Shown here: positions 30,616-40,800 of the stretch, piece by piece
Layout of the letters: each line of letters opens with the position of its first letter
Numbering within the stretch: the first letter of the stretch is position 1
NCBI RefSeq assembly: GCF_020097155.1
Contig: NZ_CP083691.1
Span: 2,170,001 to 2,234,000 of the forward strand
Length of the DNA: 64,000 bases
Direction: 5' to 3'
DNA from: Micrococcus porci
Lineage (GTDB): Bacteria > Actinomycetota > Actinomycetes > Actinomycetales > Micrococcaceae
Made by a program: the position numbers and the translations under genes
The notes under the pieces: generated by a model
Seen by the model: only the letters and a program-made list of their open reading frames with translations
Databases searched by the model: none
Told to the model about the DNA's origin: nothing

Positions 30616-31413
30616 TCAGCGGACGCCGTCCACCGGATCGTCCAGGAACGGCAGGCGGGGCCCGTGCAGGACGCCGTGGCCGTAGGCCGCCTCCAGGTTC
30701 GCCTCCGTGAGGACCTGCCGCGGGGTGCCCGCGGCCACCACCCGCCCGCTCATCAGCACCACGAAGTCCGCGGCGGCCGCCTCGTCGAGGTCATGGGTCG
30801 TGTGCACCACGGAGACCCCGCGGGCGGGCTCCTCGTGGAGGAGCCGGTCGATGGTGCGGGCGGAGACGAGGTCCAGGCCGGTGAGGGGCTCGTCGAGCAT
30901 GAGCACGTCGTGCTCCTGGGCCAGGGCCTGCGCCACGTACACGCGCTGCCGCTGGCCGCCGGAGAGCTCGTCCAGGTGGCGGCGGGCCAGGTCGGTGACC
31001 GACATGCGCTCCATGGCCGCGTCCACGGCCTCGCGGTCCGCCGCCCCGAAGCGGCCGAACCAGCCGACGCGCGGGTACCGGCCCATGCGCACCACGTCCC
31101 GCACGGTCAGGGGCACGCCCTGGGGCACCGGGATGGTCTGCATGACGAACGCGGTGCGGCGCGCGTGCCGGGAGGGGCTCTCCCCCCGCACCGTGAGCGA
31201 GCCGGCGGCCGGCTCCAGGGTGCCAGCCAGGGCGTGCAGGAGCGTGGACTTTCCGGAGCCGTTCGGGCCGATCACGGCCACCAGCACCCCGGCGGGCAGG
31301 GTCAGGTCGGACGGGGCGACGGCCACGTGCGCGGCGCGGCGCAGCTCCAGGCCGCGGGCCTCGGCGAGGACGCCAGCCCCCGGAGTCGGAGCGGTGGGGA
31401 CGGTGCGGGTCAT
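30616..31413 (-). CDS. znuC: Zinc/manganese ABC transporter ATP-binding protein
   Basis: The 265-residue ATPase powers import of zinc (or manganese). It has Walker A GPNGSGKST (near residue 52), the signature LSGGQRQRVYVAQAL, Walker B DVLMLDEPLTGLD and the H-loop VVHTTHDLDEA. Its ATG overlaps the stop codon of the permease gene (ATGA), so the two are coupled. It is last in the order binding protein, permease, ATPase. Confidence 0.92.
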   Translation of the reverse strand: MTRTVPTAPTPGAGVLAEARGLELRRAAHVAVAPSDLTLPAGVLVAVIGPNGSGKSTLLHALAGTLEPAAGSLTVRGESPSRHARRTAFVMQTIPVPQGVPLTVRDVVRMGRYPRVGWFGRFGAADREAVDAAMERMSVTDLARRHLDELSGGQRQRVYVAQALAQEHDVLMLDEPLTGLDLVSARTIDRLLHEEPARGVSVVHTTHDLDEAAAADFVVLMSGRVVAAGTPRQVLTEANLEAAYGHGVLHGPRLPFLDDPVDGVR

Positions 31414-32330
31414 CGGGCGGGGCTCCCCTCGGTCTCGCGGCGGCTCTCGGCGTCGTCGTCTCCGGCCGGGGTGGGCGCGGACGCGGCTCCCCGTGTGCGC
31501 CGGCGTCGTCCGGCGGCGGCCTGCACGGCGGACCGTCCGAGCAGCACCACGAAGAACAGGACGACCGGGACCAGCGCCATGGTCGCGGAGGCGGCGGTCC
31601 CCCAGTGGTAGCTGAGCACGAGGCCGGCGACCACGGACAGCGCGCCGATCCCGGCGGAGAGCGCCATCATCTGCGGCACGGTGCGGGTGAGCAGCGCGGC
31701 GGTGGCGGGCGGGCCCACCAGCAGGCCGAAGACCAACACGGTGCCCACGGCCTGGAAGGAGCCGATCACGGCGGCGCCGATCAGCACCAGCAGCAGCGTG
31801 TGGGTCAGGCGCGGACGCATGCCCAGGGCCTGCGACTTCGCCTCGGAGAAGCTCAGGGCCAGCAACGGCCGGTAGAGCACCAGGGCGAGGACCACCACCA
31901 CGACGCCGATCGCCGCCTGCACGAGCAGGTTCTCCGGGGTGACGCCCAGGGCGTCGCCGAAGAGGATGGCCGTGAGCGATCCGGTGTAGGAGCTCGAGAG
32001 CGAGATGATCACCACGCCGAGGGCCATCATGCCCACGAAGAGCAGACCGATCGCGGTGTCCTCCTTGAGGGTCGTGGTGCGGTGCACCAGGGAGATCCCG
32101 CCCATCATCAGGACGGCGGCCAGCGCCGCCCCGAGGTGGGGGCTGCCCCCGAGGAGCACGGCCAGCGCGATGCCCGGCAGGACGCCGTGGACGAACGCGT
32201 CGCCGAAGAAGCTCATGCCCCGCAGGACGAGCCACGTGCCCACCGCCGAGCACATCAGGGCGGCGATCAGCCCGCCGAGCAGGGCGCGCTGCTGGAAGCC
32301 GAGAAGGAAGGGGTCGATGAGCCAGTCCAC
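31410..32330 (-). CDS. znuB: Zinc/manganese ABC transporter permease
   Basis: The 306-residue ABC-3 family membrane protein has about eight hydrophobic segments and the conserved start FLLGFQQRALLGGLIAA, MSFFGDAFVHGVLPGIALA and the ATPase-contact region YRPLLALSFSEAKSQALG. The last 40 residues are a charged cytoplasmic tail. It lies between the binding protein and ATPase genes of one operon. Confidence 0.92.
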   Translation of the reverse strand: MDWLIDPFLLGFQQRALLGGLIAALMCSAVGTWLVLRGMSFFGDAFVHGVLPGIALAVLLGGSPHLGAALAAVLMMGGISLVHRTTTLKEDTAIGLLFVGMMALGVVIISLSSSYTGSLTAILFGDALGVTPENLLVQAAIGVVVVVLALVLYRPLLALSFSEAKSQALGMRPRLTHTLLLVLIGAAVIGSFQAVGTVLVFGLLVGPPATAALLTRTVPQMMALSAGIGALSVVAGLVLSYHWGTAASATMALVPVVLFFVVLLGRSAVQAAAGRRRRTRGAASAPTPAGDDDAESRRETEGSPAR

Positions 32331-32376
32331 GGCGGGGTGGTGTCCTCTCTGGACGTCGTCGGCGGCGGGGCGGGCG

Positions 32377-33396
32377 TCAGCCCTTCAGGGCGTCGGCGAG
32401 GGTGCGGGCGTTGTGCAGCATGGCCTGGGCGTAGTCCGCCTCGGGGGTGCCGACCGGGCCGACCCCGCCCTCGTATAGCTGGACGACGGGCAGTCCCCCG
32501 GCCTCCCTCGCGACGGTCTCGACGAGCCCGTTGGGGGTGCCCGTCGAGGTGAGCAGCGCGGCGGCGCCGTGGTCCTTCACCTGCTGCGTGAGGGCGGCCA
32601 GCTCGCGGGAGGAGGGCTCCGCGTCGGTGGAACCGCCCGGCACCACCACGCCCTCGATCGTGAAGCCGTAGGCGGCGGAGAAGTAGCCGTAGGCGTCGTG
32701 GTCGGTGACCAGCGTACGCCGCTCCTGGGGCACGGCCGCCAGGATCTCCCGCACCTGCCGGTCGGTCTCCTCCAGCTCACCCTCCACCGTCGCGCCGCAC
32801 TCCGCGTACTTCTGCTCGCCGGTCTCGGCGGCGAGCTCGTCGCCCACCACCCGGGCGGCGGCGGCCATCCGGGCCACGTCCATCCAGACGTGCGGGTCCT
32901 GGGAGCCGTGCTCGTGCCCGGCGTGGGCGTCCGCACCCTCGTGCCCCGCGTGGTCGGCGTCGTGCTCGCCGAAGGGCAGGGGGTCCAGGCGCGGCGCCAC
33001 CTCGACCACCACGGCCCCGTCCTGGCGGGCGTTGTCCAGGGCGGAGTCCATGCCGCCCTCCAGGCCCAGTCCGTTGGTGAACACCAGGCCGGAGTGCACC
33101 ATCTGCGCCACCTGATCGGAGGAGGCCGCAACGTCGTGGGGATCGTCCCCCGGGCCCATCACGGAGACGACGGACCCGCCGCCGCACCGGGCCACGCGGT
33201 CCGCCACGGACGCGAGCTGGGTGGTGGTGGCCACGGCCACCACGGGCCCCGCGGCCGACGACGACGCCGTCACCGCCCCCTCCTCCGCGGCGGACGGGCT
33301 GCTGGAGTCCGCCACGGAGCAGCCGGCGAGGGCCACGCCGAGGGCGGCCACCACCGCGGGGGCTGCGAGACGGGGAGTGGGGGACGAACGGGACAC
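32377..33396 (-). CDS. znuA: Zinc/manganese-binding lipoprotein of ABC transporter
   Basis: The 339-residue cluster A-I binding protein has a signal peptide with lipobox LAGC (near residue 25), so it should be anchored on the outer face of the membrane. A His/Asp-rich loop (DADHAGHEGADAHAGHEHG, near 145) followed by DPHVWMDV is the mark of zinc-type members; DHDAYGYF and VVPGGSTDAEPS are also conserved. The GTG at 33396 follows AAGGA at about nine bases. An upstream in-frame GTG at 33462 overlaps a TATAGT -10 box, so it cannot be the start of transcripts from that promoter. Confidence 0.92.
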   Translation of the reverse strand: MSRSSPTPRLAAPAVVAALGVALAGCSVADSSSPSAAEEGAVTASSSAAGPVVAVATTTQLASVADRVARCGGGSVVSVMGPGDDPHDVAASSDQVAQMVHSGLVFTNGLGLEGGMDSALDNARQDGAVVVEVAPRLDPLPFGEHDADHAGHEGADAHAGHEHGSQDPHVWMDVARMAAAARVVGDELAAETGEQKYAECGATVEGELEETDRQVREILAAVPQERRTLVTDHDAYGYFSAAYGFTIEGVVVPGGSTDAEPSSRELAALTQQVKDHGAAALLTSTGTPNGLVETVAREAGGLPVVQLYEGGVGPVGTPEADYAQAMLHNARTLADALKG

Positions 33397-33446
33397 CTGG
33401 GACGGTCCTTCCGGGGAGGGCGGGCCGCCCGGTCGGCGGCGCTTCT

Positions 33447-33466
33447 TGCTAAAGATTCTCACTATA
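33447..33466 (-). promoter_or_regulatory. znuABC promoter with Zur-box-like operator
   Basis: On the minus strand TATAGT (33466-33461) is a good -10 box. The 15-mer TGAGAATCTTTAGCA (33461-33447) follows and overlaps it. It matches the actinobacterial Zur box TGAAAATCATTTTCA at 11 of 15 positions by eye. A repressor bound there would cover the transcription start. Confidence 0.5.
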
Positions 33467-33488
33467 GCACCCGCTCCGTGCCTGGACG

Positions 33489-33527
33489 CGCCGACGCCCG
33501 CCCCGGAACGGGGGCGGGCGCCGGCGT
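33489..33527 (-). terminator. Hairpin after the CBS-domain operon
   Basis: GCCCGCCCC and GGGGCGGGC pair, extended by CGCCG/CGGCG, just past the stop codon of the downstream CBS gene and before the znuA promoter. Confidence 0.65.
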
Positions 33528-33543
33528 CGTCGGGGCCAGGGCG

Positions 33544-34656
33544 TCACCGGGCGGGCAGGTCCCGCATCCGCGTCGGCTCGGGGGCCGCGTGGGAGCCCGT
33601 GGTCGGGCGGAAGCGCCGCGGGGACTGCGTCACGTCGTGGATCTCGCCCACGAGCTCCTCGAGGACGTCCTCCAGGAAGAGCACGCCCACGGTGGCCCCG
33701 TCCTCGGAGATCACGCGCGCCAGGTGCGAGCCCGTGCGCTGCATGAGACCCAGGGCGTCCTCGACCTCGTCGGCCACCCGGACGTTGGCCAGGGAGCGCA
33801 CCCGCGTCACCGGCACCGGGTCGGCATAGCGGGAGGGGCCCCCGGCCAGCACGTCCTTGAGGTGCAGGTAGCCCGCGTAGCCGCCCTGCGAGTCCTCCAC
33901 GACGAAGCGCGAGTACCCCACGCGGCCCACGGCCCACTCGAACTGCTGCGGCGTGACGTCCTCGGGGACGCTGACGACCTTCTCGATCGGGACCATGACG
34001 TCCCCGGCCGTGTAGGAGGAGAACTCCAGGGCCGAGTGGAGCACCCCGGACTCGTCCTCGAGCGTCCCCGACCGCGTGGACTCGGCCACGATGGTCTGCA
34101 CCTCCTCGAGGGTGAAGGAGGAGGCGACCTCGTCCTTCGGCTCGATCCCGAACGCGCGCAGCACCGTGTTCGCGGCCCAGTTGAGCACCACGATCAGCGG
34201 GTGCAGGAGCTTGGACAGCCACACCAGCGGCTGCGCCAGCAGCATCACCGCGCGGTCCGCGAAGGAGACGGCGGCGTTCTTGGGGACCATCTCGCCCATC
34301 GTCACGTGCAGGAAGGTGACGATCAGCAGCGCCAGCACGAACGCGACGACGTCCGCGGCCGCCAGTGGCAGACCCAGTGCCTCCATGGGCGCCGCGAGCA
34401 GATGGTGGAGGGCGGGCTCGGAGACGTTGAGGATCAGCAGGGAGCAGACGGTGATGCCGAGCTGGCACACCGCGAGCATCTGGGAGACGTGCTCCATGGC
34501 GAACAGGGCCACCTGGGCCTGTCGTGAGCCGGCCTCGGCCCGGGGCTCGATCTGGGAGCGGCGCGCCCCCATGACGGCGAACTCGCCCGCCACGAAGAAC
34601 GCGTTGGCGGCCAGCAGCACCGCCAGCCACAGCAGTCCGACGACGTCCTGGCTCAT
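33544..34656 (-). CDS. CNNM/CorC-type membrane protein with CBS domains
   Basis: The 370-residue protein has an N-terminal DUF21 membrane domain (about residues 1-190, four hydrophobic segments, with CQLGITVCSLLI and MGEMVPKNAAVSFADR) and a CBS pair (about 205-335). Members of the CNNM/CorB-CorC group are linked to magnesium and cobalt homeostasis. No C-terminal CorC_HlyC domain is present, unlike its neighbour, and the protein ends shortly after the CBS pair. Its ATG overlaps the upstream stop codon (ATGA). Confidence 0.88.
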   Translation of the reverse strand: MSQDVVGLLWLAVLLAANAFFVAGEFAVMGARRSQIEPRAEAGSRQAQVALFAMEHVSQMLAVCQLGITVCSLLILNVSEPALHHLLAAPMEALGLPLAAADVVAFVLALLIVTFLHVTMGEMVPKNAAVSFADRAVMLLAQPLVWLSKLLHPLIVVLNWAANTVLRAFGIEPKDEVASSFTLEEVQTIVAESTRSGTLEDESGVLHSALEFSSYTAGDVMVPIEKVVSVPEDVTPQQFEWAVGRVGYSRFVVEDSQGGYAGYLHLKDVLAGGPSRYADPVPVTRVRSLANVRVADEVEDALGLMQRTGSHLARVISEDGATVGVLFLEDVLEELVGEIHDVTQSPRRFRPTTGSHAAPEPTRMRDLPAR

Positions 34657-35969
34657 GCGCGGGCCTCCTCGGTCACGGGGCGGGGGTCGAACCGCACGCG
34701 GTCGACGCGGCGGCCGTCCATGCGCTCCACGGTCAGGGTGCCGACGTCGAGCGGCACCACGTCGCCGACGGCGGGGATCCGGCCCAGGCGGGCCATGACG
34801 AAGCCGCCGATGGTCTCGTAGGCGCCGTCCTCCGGGACGTCGAGGGCCTTGATCTGGGCGTGCGCCTCGTCCGGGCGCAGCTCGGCGGGCAGGTACCAGC
34901 GGCCGGAGGCGGTCTGGAGGACGCCGGGGGTCACGCGGTCGTGCTCGTCGGAGACCTCGCCGACGATCTCCTCGACGACGTCCTCCAGGGTCACGACGCC
35001 TGCCGTGCCCCCGTACTCGTCGACCACGATGGCCAGCTGCAGGCTGGCCTCGCGCAGCTCGGCGAGCAGCTGGTCCAGGTGCACGGTCTCGGGGACGCGG
35101 ATCACGTCCGTCATCAGGGCGCCGGCGGTGAGGTCCGCCCGGCGGTCCATGGGCACGGCCACGGCCTTCTTCACGTGCACGACGCCGAGGACGTCGTCGG
35201 GCGACTCGCCGATCACGGGGAAGCGCGAGTAGCCGGAGCGGCGGGCGAGCTCGACCACGTCCAGGAGCCCGTCGTCCTCGCCCACGGTCTCCATCCGGAT
35301 GCGCGGGGTCATCACGTCCGCCGCCGTGCGCTCGGCGAAGCGGAGGGTGCGGTCCAGGAACGTGGCGGTCTGCTCGTCGAGGGTGCCCAGCTGGGCGGAG
35401 CGGCGCACCAGGGAGGAGAGCTCCTCCGGGCTGCGGGCGCCGGAGATCTCCTCCTTGGCCTCCAGCCCCATGCGGTGCAGCACCCCGTTGGAGAATCCGT
35501 TGAGCACGAGGATCGCGGGCTTGAACACGGCGGCGAACACCAACTGCGGGCGGGCCAGGGCCCGGCCGAGGCGCAGCGGCTCCGCGATGGCCATGTTCTT
35601 CGGGACCAGCTCGCCCAGCAGCATGGACAGCAGCGTGGCCGCGGCCATGGCAACGACGAGCGACACCGGCCCGGCGACGGACTGCGGGAGGCCGACGGCG
35701 AGGATCAGGGGGTCGACCAGGCGGCTGATGGCCGGGTCCATGACGTAGCCGGTGAGCAACGTCGTCAGCGTGATGCCCAACTGGCAGGCGGAGAGCTGGG
35801 TGGACAGGGACTTCAGGCACGTCAGCAGCGGCTCCCACGAGCGGTCGCCGTCGTCGACCATGCGCTGCACGGTGGGCGCGTCGATCGCGATCAGGGAGAA
35901 CTCGACCATCACGAAGAAGCCGGTCCCCAGGACCAGCAGCAGGCCGAGGATCAGCAGGATCCACTCCAC
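34653..35969 (-). CDS. CNNM/CorC-type membrane protein with CBS and transporter-associated domains
   Basis: The 438-residue protein has the DUF21 membrane domain (about residues 1-185; CQLGITLTTLLTGYV, LGELVPKNMAIAEPLRLG), a CBS pair (about 210-335; DVMTPRIRM, VVDEYGGTAGVVTLEDV) and a C-terminal CorC_HlyC domain (about 345-430; AYETIGGFVMARLGRIP). It is full length for the family. It precedes a shorter paralogue with an ATGA overlap; the pair likely form a heteromeric divalent-cation transporter. The start codon is GTG, with only a weak ribosome site. TATGCT about 140 bases upstream is a possible -10. Confidence 0.9.
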   Translation of the reverse strand: MEWILLILGLLLVLGTGFFVMVEFSLIAIDAPTVQRMVDDGDRSWEPLLTCLKSLSTQLSACQLGITLTTLLTGYVMDPAISRLVDPLILAVGLPQSVAGPVSLVVAMAAATLLSMLLGELVPKNMAIAEPLRLGRALARPQLVFAAVFKPAILVLNGFSNGVLHRMGLEAKEEISGARSPEELSSLVRRSAQLGTLDEQTATFLDRTLRFAERTAADVMTPRIRMETVGEDDGLLDVVELARRSGYSRFPVIGESPDDVLGVVHVKKAVAVPMDRRADLTAGALMTDVIRVPETVHLDQLLAELREASLQLAIVVDEYGGTAGVVTLEDVVEEIVGEVSDEHDRVTPGVLQTASGRWYLPAELRPDEAHAQIKALDVPEDGAYETIGGFVMARLGRIPAVGDVVPLDVGTLTVERMDGRRVDRVRFDPRPVTEEARA

Positions 35970-36162
35970 GGGACCCCACCCCCCGCGGCCGATCGGCGGC
36001 GCTGCGCACCGCGGGACGGGCGGGGACTGGAGGGCTCCGATCCGGCCGCGTCCGCGGGGGCGGACGGGCGGTCTGGCACGGCAGTGTCAGGGTGATCCAT
36101 AGTCCGTCCAGCATACCGAAGGCCGCCCCGGCGCACCCGGGTCGGCGAGCGTCCCGGGGCGG

Positions 36163-37623
36163 TCACCAGGACGCGGGGACGGGGCGCCCCTCCTCGTAGC
36201 CGGCCGCGGACTGCACGCCGACCACGGCCCGCTCGCGGAACTGCGCCAGGTTCGCCGCGCCGGCGTAGGTCAGCGACGAGCGCAGGCCCGCCGTGATCCC
36301 GTCCACGAGGTCCTCCACGGAGGGCCGCCGCGGGTCCACGTACATGCGCGAGGAGGAGATCCCCTCCTCGAACATCGCCTTGCGCGCACGGCTGAACGCG
36401 TCCTCGTCCCGCGTGCGGTGCTCGACGGCACGGGCGGAGGCCATGCCGAAGCTCTCCTTGTATCGGCGCCCGTCGGAGCCCTGGACGAGGTCGCCCGGGG
36501 ACTCGAGGGTCCCGGCGAACCAGGAGCCGATCATCACCTGGCTGGCGCCGGCCGCGAGCGCCAGGGCGACGTCCCGCGGGTGCTTGACGCCGCCGTCGGC
36601 CCAGACGCGGGCCCCGACCTCGCGCGCGGCCGCGGCGCACTCGAGCACCGCCGAGAACTGCGGACGGCCCACGGCGGTCTGCATGCGGGTGGTGCACATG
36701 GCGCCGGGGCCCACGCCCACCTTCACGACGTCGGCGCCGGCCGCGACGAGGTCGCGCACCCCCTCGGCGGTGACCACGTTGCCGGCCACGACGGGCACCT
36801 CCGGGTCGAGGGCGCGCACGGCGGCCAGCGCGTCGCGCATGACCCGCTGATGGCCGTGCGCGGTGTCCACGACGAGGACGTCGGCCCCGGCGGCGAGCAG
36901 GGCGGCCGCACGGGAGCCGACGTCCCCGTTCACGCCGAGGGCGGCGCCGACCTGGAGGCGGCCGGACGCGTCGAGGGCGGGGGCGGCCAGCGAGGAGCGC
37001 ACCAGGCCCTGGCCGGTGACGACGCCGCGCAGCACGGGGCGGTCCGCGACCGGGTCCTCCACCACTGGAGCCAGCGGCCGTCCGGCGGCGTGGAGGACCT
37101 CGAAGGCCGCGCGCGGCGCGTCGGGGCCCTCGAGGTCGGCCGGGGACAGCAGGACGGAGGGGGTGCGCATCACGGAGACGACGGAGGCGAACCGGTCCAC
37201 GTCCCCGCAGTCCTCGGCGCCGGCGACGCCGAGGAGGCGGCCGTCGTCGTCCACCACGCAGACGGCGCCGTGGGCGCGCCGGTCCACGAGGTGGAGCACG
37301 TCGAGGACGGTGGCATGCGCGTCCACCGTCAGCGCCGTGTCCGCCACCGCGTGGGCGGCCTTCACGGCGGCCACCGTCTTCGCCACGACGTCGACGGGGA
37401 CGTCCTGCGGCAGCACGCCGAGTCCCCCGCGCCGGGCCAGGGTCTCGGCCATGCGCCGCCCGGTCACCGCGGTCATGTTGGCGGAGACGAGCGGGACGGA
37501 TCCCACGGTCCCGTCGTCGGGTGCGATGTCCACGGCCGTGCGGCTGCCCACCTCGGAGTGCGAGGGGACGAGGAAGACGTCGTTGTAGGTCAGGTCCACG
37601 GCGGGCTCGTGCATCAGGCGCAT
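36163..37623 (-). CDS. guaB1: GuaB1-family IMP dehydrogenase/GMP reductase-related protein
   Basis: The 486-residue barrel enzyme resembles actinobacterial GuaB1, which in mycobacteria acts as GMP reductase (GMP to IMP with NADPH) with CBS domains, rather than as IMP dehydrogenase. It has [16 protein letters not shown], a CBS pair (about residues 95-205), [10 protein letters not shown] and the catalytic loop [18 protein letters not shown], whose TTR differs from the TTR/VTG variants of true IMP dehydrogenases. A second in-frame ATG lies three codons in. It stands alone, divergent from kgd. Confidence 0.88.
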   Translation of the reverse strand: MRLMHEPAVDLTYNDVFLVPSHSEVGSRTAVDIAPDDGTVGSVPLVSANMTAVTGRRMAETLARRGGLGVLPQDVPVDVVAKTVAAVKAAHAVADTALTVDAHATVLDVLHLVDRRAHGAVCVVDDDGRLLGVAGAEDCGDVDRFASVVSVMRTPSVLLSPADLEGPDAPRAAFEVLHAAGRPLAPVVEDPVADRPVLRGVVTGQGLVRSSLAAPALDASGRLQVGAALGVNGDVGSRAAALLAAGADVLVVDTAHGHQRVMRDALAAVRALDPEVPVVAGNVVTAEGVRDLVAAGADVVKVGVGPGAMCTTRMQTAVGRPQFSAVLECAAAAREVGARVWADGGVKHPRDVALALAAGASQVMIGSWFAGTLESPGDLVQGSDGRRYKESFGMASARAVEHRTRDEDAFSRARKAMFEEGISSSRMYVDPRRPSVEDLVDGITAGLRSSLTYAGAANLAQFRERAVVGVQSAAGYEEGRPVPASW

Positions 37624-37720
37624 GGGGCCATGCTCTCAAAGGCCCGTGGCGCCGGTCACGTCGAGCGCCCGGCGGGGCCCGGGCGGCGCGTGCCCCTGCC
37701 GCTGGCCCGGGGCGAGCGCC

Positions 37721-37726
37721 TATGCT
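37721..37726 (+). promoter_or_regulatory. Candidate -10 box of kgd
   Basis: TATGCT is a good -10 match and would give a leader of about 130 bases. No -35 hexamer is clear. The 238-base guaB1-kgd intergenic region holds no open reading frame that looks coding. Confidence 0.4.
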
Positions 37727-37861
37727 GTTCCGAGGCGTTCTCGCGCCCGTTCCCGCGCGGGGACCGGCGGTGCGCGGACGCGCCGAAGCGACCGGCTTCC
37801 CCGCACCCCCTGGATTCCGGTCGGCCATCAGCATCCAAGGTTCAGGAAGAGGCGTTTCACA

Positions 37862-40800
37862 GTGCCAGAACTCACGTCCGATCGGCTCTCGCAGGAGTTC
37901 CCGGGCAACGAAGATCTCGTCGCCCAGATCTACCGGAAGTACCGGGAGGACCAGGGCGCCGTCGACCGGCAGTGGGCCCAGATCTTCGCCCGCCTCGAGG
38001 CCTCCCAGCCGCAGCCCGAGCCCGCCGCGGCCGCCCCCAAGGCGACCTCCTCCGCCACGGCCGAGCCGGCCCCGGCCGTGAAGCCCGCCGTCAAGAGGGG
38101 GGCGGCCACCCCCGCCGACCCGCAGGCGGCCGCCAAGAAGTCCGGCCCCACCGACGTCTCCGCCCCGGCCCAGCGCAAGCGCTCCGTCTCCGAGGCCGTG
38201 CCGTCCGAGCCGGCCCGCGACGCCGCCGCCGGCGCCTCCGAGAAGCAGGACAAGGCCACCGTCCTCAAGGGCATGGCCAAGGCCGTGGCCACCAACATGG
38301 ACGCCTCGCTGTCCATGCCCACGGCCACCACCGTGCGCGACCTGCCGGCCAAGCTGCTGATCGACAACCGCACGGTCATCAACAGCCACCTGGCCCGCAC
38401 CCGCGGCGGCAAGGTCTCCTTCACGCATCTGATCGGCTATGCCGTGGTGCGCGCGCTGAAGGCCATGCCCTCCATGAACACCCTCTACGAGGAGCGCGAC
38501 GGCAAGCCCACCATGGTGGAGCCGGCGCATGTGAACTTCGGCCTGGCCATCGACCTGCCCAAGCCGGACGGCACGCGCGCGCTCGTCGTCCCGAACATCA
38601 AGGCCGCCGAGACCCTGAGCTTCCGCCAGTTCTGGGAGGCCTACGACGACCTCGTCAAGCGCGGCCGCGCCAACAAGCTGACGATGGACGACTACGCGGG
38701 AACCACCGTCTCCCTGACCAACCCGGGCGGCATCGGCACCGTGCACTCCGTGCCGCGCCTCTCCAAGGGCCAGGCCGCGATCATCGGCGTGGGCGCGCTG
38801 ACCTACCCGGCCGCCTTCCAGGGCGCCGCCGAGTCCACGCTGAACAGCCTGGCGATCTCCAAGACCATCACCCTGACCTCCACGTACGACCACCGCGTGA
38901 TCCAGGGCGCCGGCTCCGGCGAGTTCCTCAAGCTGATCCACGGCTACCTGCTCGGCGAGGACGGCTTCTACGACGACGTCTTCCACGACCTGCGCATCCC
39001 CTACGAGCCGGTCCGCTGGGCCCAGGACGTGCAGGTGAACCCGGAGGAGCAGATCGGCAAGGTCGCCCGCATCCAGCAGCTGATCCACGCGTACCGGGAC
39101 CGCGGCCACCTGCTGGCCAACGTGGACCCGCTCGAGTACCGCATGCCCACCCACCCGGACCTGGACATCCGCGAGCACGGGCTCACCCTCTGGGACCTGG
39201 ACCGCGAGTGGCCCACCGGCGGCTTCGGCGGCGCGGACACGCTGACCCTGCGCAGGATCCTCGGCGTGCTGCGCGACGCGTACTGCCGCACGGTGGGCGT
39301 CGAATACATGCACATCCAGAACCCGGCTGAGCGCGCCTGGTTCCAGGACAAGCTGGAGCGCCCGTACGAGAAGCCCAGCCGCGAGGAGCAGCTGCGCATC
39401 CTGGGCCGTCTCAACGCCGCCGAGGCGTTCGAGACGTTCCTGCAGACCAAGTACATCGGCCAGAAGCGCTTCTCCCTGGAGGGCGGCGAGTCCCTGATCC
39501 CGCTGCTCGACTCCATCCTCGGCGACGCCGCGGACGAGGGCCTGGACGAGGTCGCGATCGGCATGGCGCACCGCGGCCGGCTGAACGTGCTGACCAACAT
39601 CGCGGGCAAGACCTACTCCCAGGTCTTCCGCGAATTCGAGGGCGCCACCCCCGGCGGCGCCTCCGGCTCCGGCGACGTGAAGTACCACATGGGCACGGAG
39701 GGCACGTTCGTCTCCGACGCCGGCAACTCCACCCGCGTGTACCTCGCCGCGAACCCCTCCCACCTGGAGGCCGTGGACCCGGTGCTCGAGGGCGTCGCCC
39801 GCGCCAAGCAGGACCGCCTGGAGGCCGCCGGCGAGTCCGGCGCGGCCTTCCCCGTGCTGCCGATCCTGGTGCACGGCGACGCCGCGTTCGCCGGCCAGGG
39901 CGTGGTGACCGAGGTCCTGAACCTGTCCCAGCTGCCCGGCTACCGCACCGGCGGCACGATCCACGTGGTCGTGAACAACCAGGTGGGCTTCACCACCTCC
40001 CCCGCCGAGGGCCGCTCCTCGGTGTACGCCACGGACGTCGCCAAGACCATCCAGGCGCCGATCCTGCACGTGAACGGTGACGAGCCGGAGTCCGTGCTGC
40101 GCGTGGCCCGGCTGGCCTACGAGTACCGCCAGCGCTTCCACAAGGACGTCGTCATCGACCTGGTGTGCTACCGCCGCCGCGGCCACAACGAGGGCGACGA
40201 CCCCTCGATGACCCAGCCGCGCATGTACACGCTGATCGAGCAGAAGCGCTCCACCCGCAAGCTGTACGTCGAGTCCCTCGTGGGCCGCGGCGACATCACT
40301 CAGGAGGAGGCGGACACCGCGCTGAAGGACTACCAGCAGCAGCTGGAGCGCGTCTTCGCGGAGACCCACGCCGCCGAGACCGGCCAGGCGGTGGCCACCA
40401 CCGGTCTGGAGCCGGCCCGCGACCGCGACGCCGCCCGCCCGGCGCCGTCGACCACCGCGATCTCCCCGGACACGCTGCGCCGCATCGGCGACGTGCACCT
40501 GGAGGTCCCGGAGGACTTCACCGTGCACCCCAAGCTCTCGCAGCTCCTGGAGAAGCGCGCCAAGATGGCCGTCGACGGCGGCATCGACTGGGGCTTCGCC
40601 GAGCTGGCGGCCTTCGGCTCGCTGCTCATGGAGGGCGTGCCCGTGCGCCTGTCCGGCCAGGACTCCCAGCGCGGCACGTTCACGCAGCGCCACTCGGTCT
40701 TCCACGACCGCGTGACCGACGAGACCTGGACCCCGCTGAACCACCTCTCCGAGTCGGAGGCCCCGTTCTGGGTCTACAACTCGCTGCTGTCGGAGTACGC

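Noticed and set aside
28478..33396. The HIT, sulfurtransferase, Zur and Znu genes as one new stress operon
   Set aside because: They lie on both strands, are separated by terminators and have separate promoters; each is a common household gene.
33462..33462. GTG at 33462 as the start of znuA
   Set aside because: It overlaps the TATAGT -10 box and precedes a charged, non-signal-like stretch; the GTG at 33396 gives a normal lipoprotein signal and a ribosome site.
35951..36099. A 49-codon reading frame (MDHPDTAVPDRPSAPADAA...) overlapping the start of the upstream CBS gene
   Set aside because: It has no ribosome site, is low-complexity, and no family likeness is visible. Leader translation cannot be excluded but is not supported.
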